From NCBI GenBank assembly GCA_046593925.1, contig JBKJQN010000013.1, forward strand, positions 1 through 9,099: 9,099 nucleotides of DNA, written 5' to 3'. The notes below the pieces were generated by a model. The model saw only the letters and a list, made by a program, of their open reading frames with translations. It was not told the DNA's origin and made no database searches. Position 1 is the first letter of the stretch, and each line of letters opens with the position of its first letter. The stretch comes from JAYVYM01 sp046593925. Its GTDB lineage: Bacteria > Actinomycetota > Actinomycetes > Mycobacteriales > SCTD01. Position numbers and translations under genes: made by a program. Below are positions 6,434 to 9,099 of this stretch, piece by piece.

Positions 6434-8344
6434 GTGGCGATCGAGAGCCTTCGACCTGGTGATCCGTGCCTCGTCGGGCCGAATCGGCTGCTGGGGCGGC
6501 TGGGACAGGGCGGTATGGGCACGGTGTACCTCGGCATGACGCCGGATGACCGGGTGGTCGCGGTGAAGGTGCTGCGGGACGGCTGCGTCGACGCCGAGGG
6601 CCGTCGCCGGTTCCGGCGTGAGCTCGAGGTGCTGCAGCGCGTACGCGGTCCACATCTTGTCGAGGTCCTGGGCGGTGACGCGTCGGCCGTCACCCCCTGG
6701 ATCGTGACGCGCTTCGTCCCCGGGCAGCGGCTCGACGAGCTCGTCATGGCGGTCGGGCCGCTCCCCGAGCCGGCGCTGCTGCGGCTCGGTCTGGGCGTAG
6801 CGCTGGCGCTGCGGGCCCTGCACGCGGCCGGCGTGGTGCACCGGGACCTGACGCCGGGCAACGTGCTGGTCCTGGACGGTGAGCCGCACGTCATCGACCT
6901 GGGGCTGGCCGTCGTCGCCGACCTGACGGCCGTCACGCGCAGCGGGCTGGTCCTCGGGACGGCCGGCTACCTCGCGCCGGAGCAGGTCCTCGGCGAGGCC
7001 TGGGACAGCGCCGTGGACGTACACGCCTGGGGCGCCACGCTGGCGCTCGCGGGCACTGGTCGGCCGCCGTACGGTAGCGGCCGGCCAGAAGCCCTTCTCT
7101 ACCGCGTCGTGCACGCGGCGCCCGACCTTCGTGGCCTGCCGGTGGAGATCACGCCCCTGGTCGCGGCGGCACTTGCCAAGGACGCTGCGCAGCGGCCCTC
7201 TGTCGACGACCTGGTTCTCGCCCTCGAAGCTCTCGGACCGCGCGAGCTGGTGGCGGTGTCATCCGGACCGCAGCTTCACAGAACCGCCGACCCGCCGGGG
7301 AATCAGCTTTCTGATGTCCACGTCTCTGACGGGCCCGTGCCGGACGTCCGGGCGACCGAGGTGCTCGGGGTGACCGCGACGCGGGTGCTCGGCCAGGAAT
7401 CGACACAGCTGCCGGCTGGCGCTGCGCACCCGGTGACCGCAACGATGGCCCTCGCCCCGGTGAGCCGCGCTGAAGCGGCGGCCGACCTTGCTGTGCGACG
7501 CATGTCGGTGGCCGCCAACCCGCCGGTACCTACGGCGGAGCCCATGGTCATGAGTGCGGCGACGGCCAGCCCGCCGACCGCCCTGCACGTTGCCGCTGGG
7601 CCAGTTGCCGATGGACTGCCTCGGCCGTTGGCGCGACCTGCCCAGGCCGGCCGCCCGACACCCGACCTGCCCTGGCCGCCGTCCCGGCCCGTGGCGCTGT
7701 CCGGGCCCGGCGGGCCGTCGTCGGCGCTGTCGATCGGACCTACCCGCCAACCCGCTGACGTCGGTCGACGTCCAGGTCGCGTGCAGCGCCTGGTGGTCGG
7801 GGTCCCGGCCATGCTGTTCGTCGCCTCGGCAAGCCTGCTCGCCCCGGTCGTCGTGGCCGCTGCAACCGCCGTCACCCTCATCCTGCTGCAGACCTCATCG
7901 CGCGCCACGGCGCACCGTCGTCGGCTGGTCGAACGTCGCGGCCCGCGTCGCCGTGACCCAGTGGTCGGGTTCCTCGGACTACCGGCGCGGACAGCAAGGG
8001 CGGTGCTGGACCTCGTACTTGCCGCGCCGCTCGTCGTTCTCGTGGCGGCGGTTCCGGCATTCGTGACTCTCCAGACGGTGGCCGGCGGGAAGGGTCCGGC
8101 AGCTGCGGGATCGGTGGCTCTGGCGCTCGGCGTCGTCGTGACGGTCACGCGACGCCGCTTCACCGCCACGCGGGAGGGGCTTGGCCGGGCTGCCGCGGCT
8201 GTGGCACCGCGGCCAGCCGACGCGTTCGTGATCGGCCTGGTGCTCCTCGTGGCTGCCGCGCTCCTGCTTGCCGTTCCTGGGCCGATCTGGTGGCCGGTCA
8301 CGTCCGGAACGCCGTCATGCGTTCTGCGGCTGCCCTGCTCCTGA
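6434..8344 (+). CDS. Ser/Thr protein kinase with multi-pass hydrophobic C-terminus
   Basis: This 636-residue protein is a bacterial Hanks-type kinase. In order: the glycine loop GQGGMG (24-29), AVKVL with ATP-binding K45, helix-C E63, HRDLTPGNV with catalytic D138 and N143, DLG with metal-binding D155, an activation segment rich in Thr (TAVTRSG), GTAGYLAPE (175-183), DVHAWG (195-200) and the final Arg of KDAAQRPS. All catalytic residues are present. The usual Lys of HRDLKP is Thr (T140) and DFG is DLG, both tolerated variants. Residues about 270-448 form a Pro/Ala/Thr-rich linker with ATEVL/ATRVL-like stretches, possible phosphosites. From about 450 come some four or five hydrophobic segments (about 452-485, 525-552, 560-576, 604-625) separated by Arg-rich loops, instead of the single helix plus PASTA sensor of PknB-type kinases. 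GTG 6434 is chosen by its ribosome binding site. Substrate and signal are unknown. Confidence 0.9.
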   Translation: MAIESLRPGDPCLVGPNRLLGRLGQGGMGTVYLGMTPDDRVVAVKVLRDGCVDAEGRRRFRRELEVLQRVRGPHLVEVLGGDASAVTPWIVTRFVPGQRLDELVMAVGPLPEPALLRLGLGVALALRALHAAGVVHRDLTPGNVLVLDGEPHVIDLGLAVVADLTAVTRSGLVLGTAGYLAPEQVLGEAWDSAVDVHAWGATLALAGTGRPPYGSGRPEALLYRVVHAAPDLRGLPVEITPLVAAALAKDAAQRPSVDDLVLALEALGPRELVAVSSGPQLHRTADPPGNQLSDVHVSDGPVPDVRATEVLGVTATRVLGQESTQLPAGAAHPVTATMALAPVSRAEAAADLAVRRMSVAANPPVPTAEPMVMSAATASPPTALHVAAGPVADGLPRPLARPAQAGRPTPDLPWPPSRPVALSGPGGPSSALSIGPTRQPADVGRRPGRVQRLVVGVPAMLFVASASLLAPVVVAAATAVTLILLQTSSRATAHRRRLVERRGPRRRDPVVGFLGLPARTARAVLDLVLAAPLVVLVAAVPAFVTLQTVAGGKGPAAAGSVALALGVVVTVTRRRFTATREGLGRAAAAVAPRPADAFVIGLVLLVAAALLLAVPGPIWWPVTSGTPSCVLRLPCS

Positions 8345-8507
8345 ACTGCCGCTGGTTGGGTCGTCGCGATCCGGGCGGTGCCGCCCCCTGCTCAGGTGGG
8401 TGGGTGCCCCAGCCGGTTTGGGTGAGCCGGCGTCCGTCGTGGTGCTCCAGGTCGTGGCCGCGGTCGTGGTGGTCGTGATGGTGGCGGTCGCAGAGCAGGA
8501 CGAGGTT
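8298..8507 (-). pseudogene. HNH endonuclease C-terminal remnant
   Basis: The minus strand read down from 8507 begins NLVLLCDRHHHDHHDRGHD and continues LEHHDGRRLTQTGWGTHPPE to about 8391. This matches the end of the HNH nuclease domain found in the many actinobacterial DUF222/HNH proteins, where NLVLLC-x-x-HH-x-x-H ends the zinc/metal site. The upstream half, including the first catalytic His region, is missing: the codon before N is TGA (8508-8510) and no start precedes it. The frame stays open to a TGA at 8298-8300, overlapping the kinase 3' end by 47 bases, but only 8391-8507 is recognisable. It is therefore a broken 3' fragment, probably not expressed. It is very His-rich (eight His in seventeen residues), so composition alone could mimic part of the match, but NLVLLC-x-x-HH is specific. 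Confidence 0.7.
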
Positions 8508-8542
8508 TCACAACCCTCGCGCATGACACCTCGGATCGGTCC

Positions 8543-9099
8543 TCACTCGTCCGCGGCAGTCCTATGTAGGTCCGCAAGCAGGGCGCGACCGAAGCGGGTG
8601 ACCTCGGTCGGTGGGCTCATGACGCCCGTGTCTACGAACAGCGTCCCGGTGCGAACTAGAGCGCCCTTACCGGGGTCAGGGAGGGACTCCCCGGCTTGCT
8701 TGCACGCGAGCTGGTGGGCTTGGCGGCTGTCGCCGGTAACCTCCGCAGGCTGCTGGCTGTCGCACACCCGCCGTACCGCTTCCAGGCCTCGCAGGTGGGG
8801 AGCGTCTAACTCGCGCAGCGCCTGCACGAGCAGTTGTCCTTCCTCCACCTTGGCGTCGTCCAGTACGGCAGCGCCGACCACCCGCCCGAGTAGCCGTCGC
8901 TTGTCCTCCAGGCCGGTGCTGCTGGCCGCCTCCACCGCCTCGAAGAACAGCACCTCCAACTGCGGATCGTCAGCGAGGCGCCCGGCGAAACGCTCGGCGC
9001 CACCACCGATCTGGAGAGGATGTCTTGCGCAGTCCGCTCGGCCACGGCCCTGCGCCGCTGGTAGGCGTCGGTCACCACGATCGCCAACGCGTCGCCCAG
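8543..9099 (-). pseudogene. Hypothetical protein gene, frameshifted and running off the window
   Basis: I do not recognise this protein. The minus strand first reads LGDALAIVVTDAYQRRRAVA and continues to AQDILS (9099 to about 9013). That frame then degenerates, while a second frame takes over with IGGGAERFAGRLADDPQLEV, FFEAVEAASSTGLEDKRRLL, GRVVGAAVLDDAKVEEGQLL, VQALRELDAPHLRGLEAVRR and ends VTRFGRALLADLHRTAADE at TGA 8543-8545. Adding one base in ctctcc|ag (plus-strand 9011-9016) would join the parts as ILSQIGGG, so a one-base deletion or a sequence error is likely. The protein is soluble, helical and charged, with no membrane segment or catalytic motif that I can name. The start is outside the window. 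A TTG at 8959 could allow a shorter product. The DNA looks less extreme in GC than the glycan genes. It is not assigned to any system. Confidence 0.6.

Noticed and set aside
6840..6905. Kinase as an inactive pseudokinase because HRDLKP reads HRDLTP and DFG reads DLG
   Set aside because: The essential residues K45, E63, D138, N143 and D155 are all present, and these two substitutions occur in otherwise complete bacterial kinases.
5104..6936. A 610-codon open frame on the minus strand opposite the glycosylase and kinase
   Set aside because: Its composition (Ser/Arg/Pro/Thr-rich) is that of an antisense shadow in GC-rich DNA, while the plus strand carries clear AlkA and kinase motifs.
7303..8301. 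A 332-codon open frame on the minus strand opposite the kinase C-terminus
   Set aside because: It is low-complexity Thr/Arg/Ala sequence without motifs, antisense to the continuous kinase frame.
8290..8478. A 62-codon plus-strand open frame after the kinase
   Set aside because: It overlaps the kinase end in another frame and then runs antisense to the HNH remnant; it has no ribosome binding site or motif.

Overview
The window is very GC-rich, strongly biased to G or C in third codon positions, uses many GTG starts and has genes that overlap by a few bases. This points to a high-GC actinobacterium. The protein style resembles Nocardioides and related Propionibacteriales, but that placement is an inference from general familiarity, not a measured match.

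Positions 1-5329 form one plus-strand cell-surface glycan block: the 3' part of a GT4 glycosyltransferase, a second complete GT4 glycosyltransferase, a GT2 (rhamnosyltransferase-like) glycosyltransferase, an extended SDR sugar-nucleotide epimerase/dehydratase, a ManC-type mannose-1-phosphate guanylyltransferase, and a small two-helix membrane protein of unknown function. From the second GT4 onward, gaps are absent or very short. Stop and start codons overlap at 2100-2103, 4026-4029, 5072-5075 and 5326-5329, and only a 19-base gap with a clear ribosome binding site separates the GT2 and SDR genes. ManC would supply GDP-mannose, the SDR would modify a nucleotide- or lipid-linked sugar, and the three transferases would assemble a mannose- and probably deoxysugar-containing oligosaccharide.

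The chain does not stop at the sugar genes. An AlkA-like DNA-3-methyladenine glycosylase (5326-6279) is start/stop coupled to the small membrane protein, so a base-excision repair enzyme probably shares the same message. After it come a 16-bp tandem repeat and an independent gene (6434-8344) for a Ser/Thr protein kinase with a long Pro/Ala-rich linker and a multi-pass hydrophobic C-terminus.

The right end (about 8345-9099) looks like genomic debris. It holds the minus-strand 3' remnant of an HNH endonuclease, cut off sharply at 8507, and a minus-strand hypothetical gene that runs off the window and needs a one-base frameshift near 9013 to read through. These may mark the edge of an inserted or decaying accessory segment.

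I did not find a convincing undescribed defence or other novel system. The most unusual items are a probable CTG start on the second GT4, tandem repeats that include the stop codons of two genes, the coupling of a DNA repair gene to glycan genes, and the disrupted right-hand end. No rRNA, tRNA, CRISPR array or recognisable transposase was seen.
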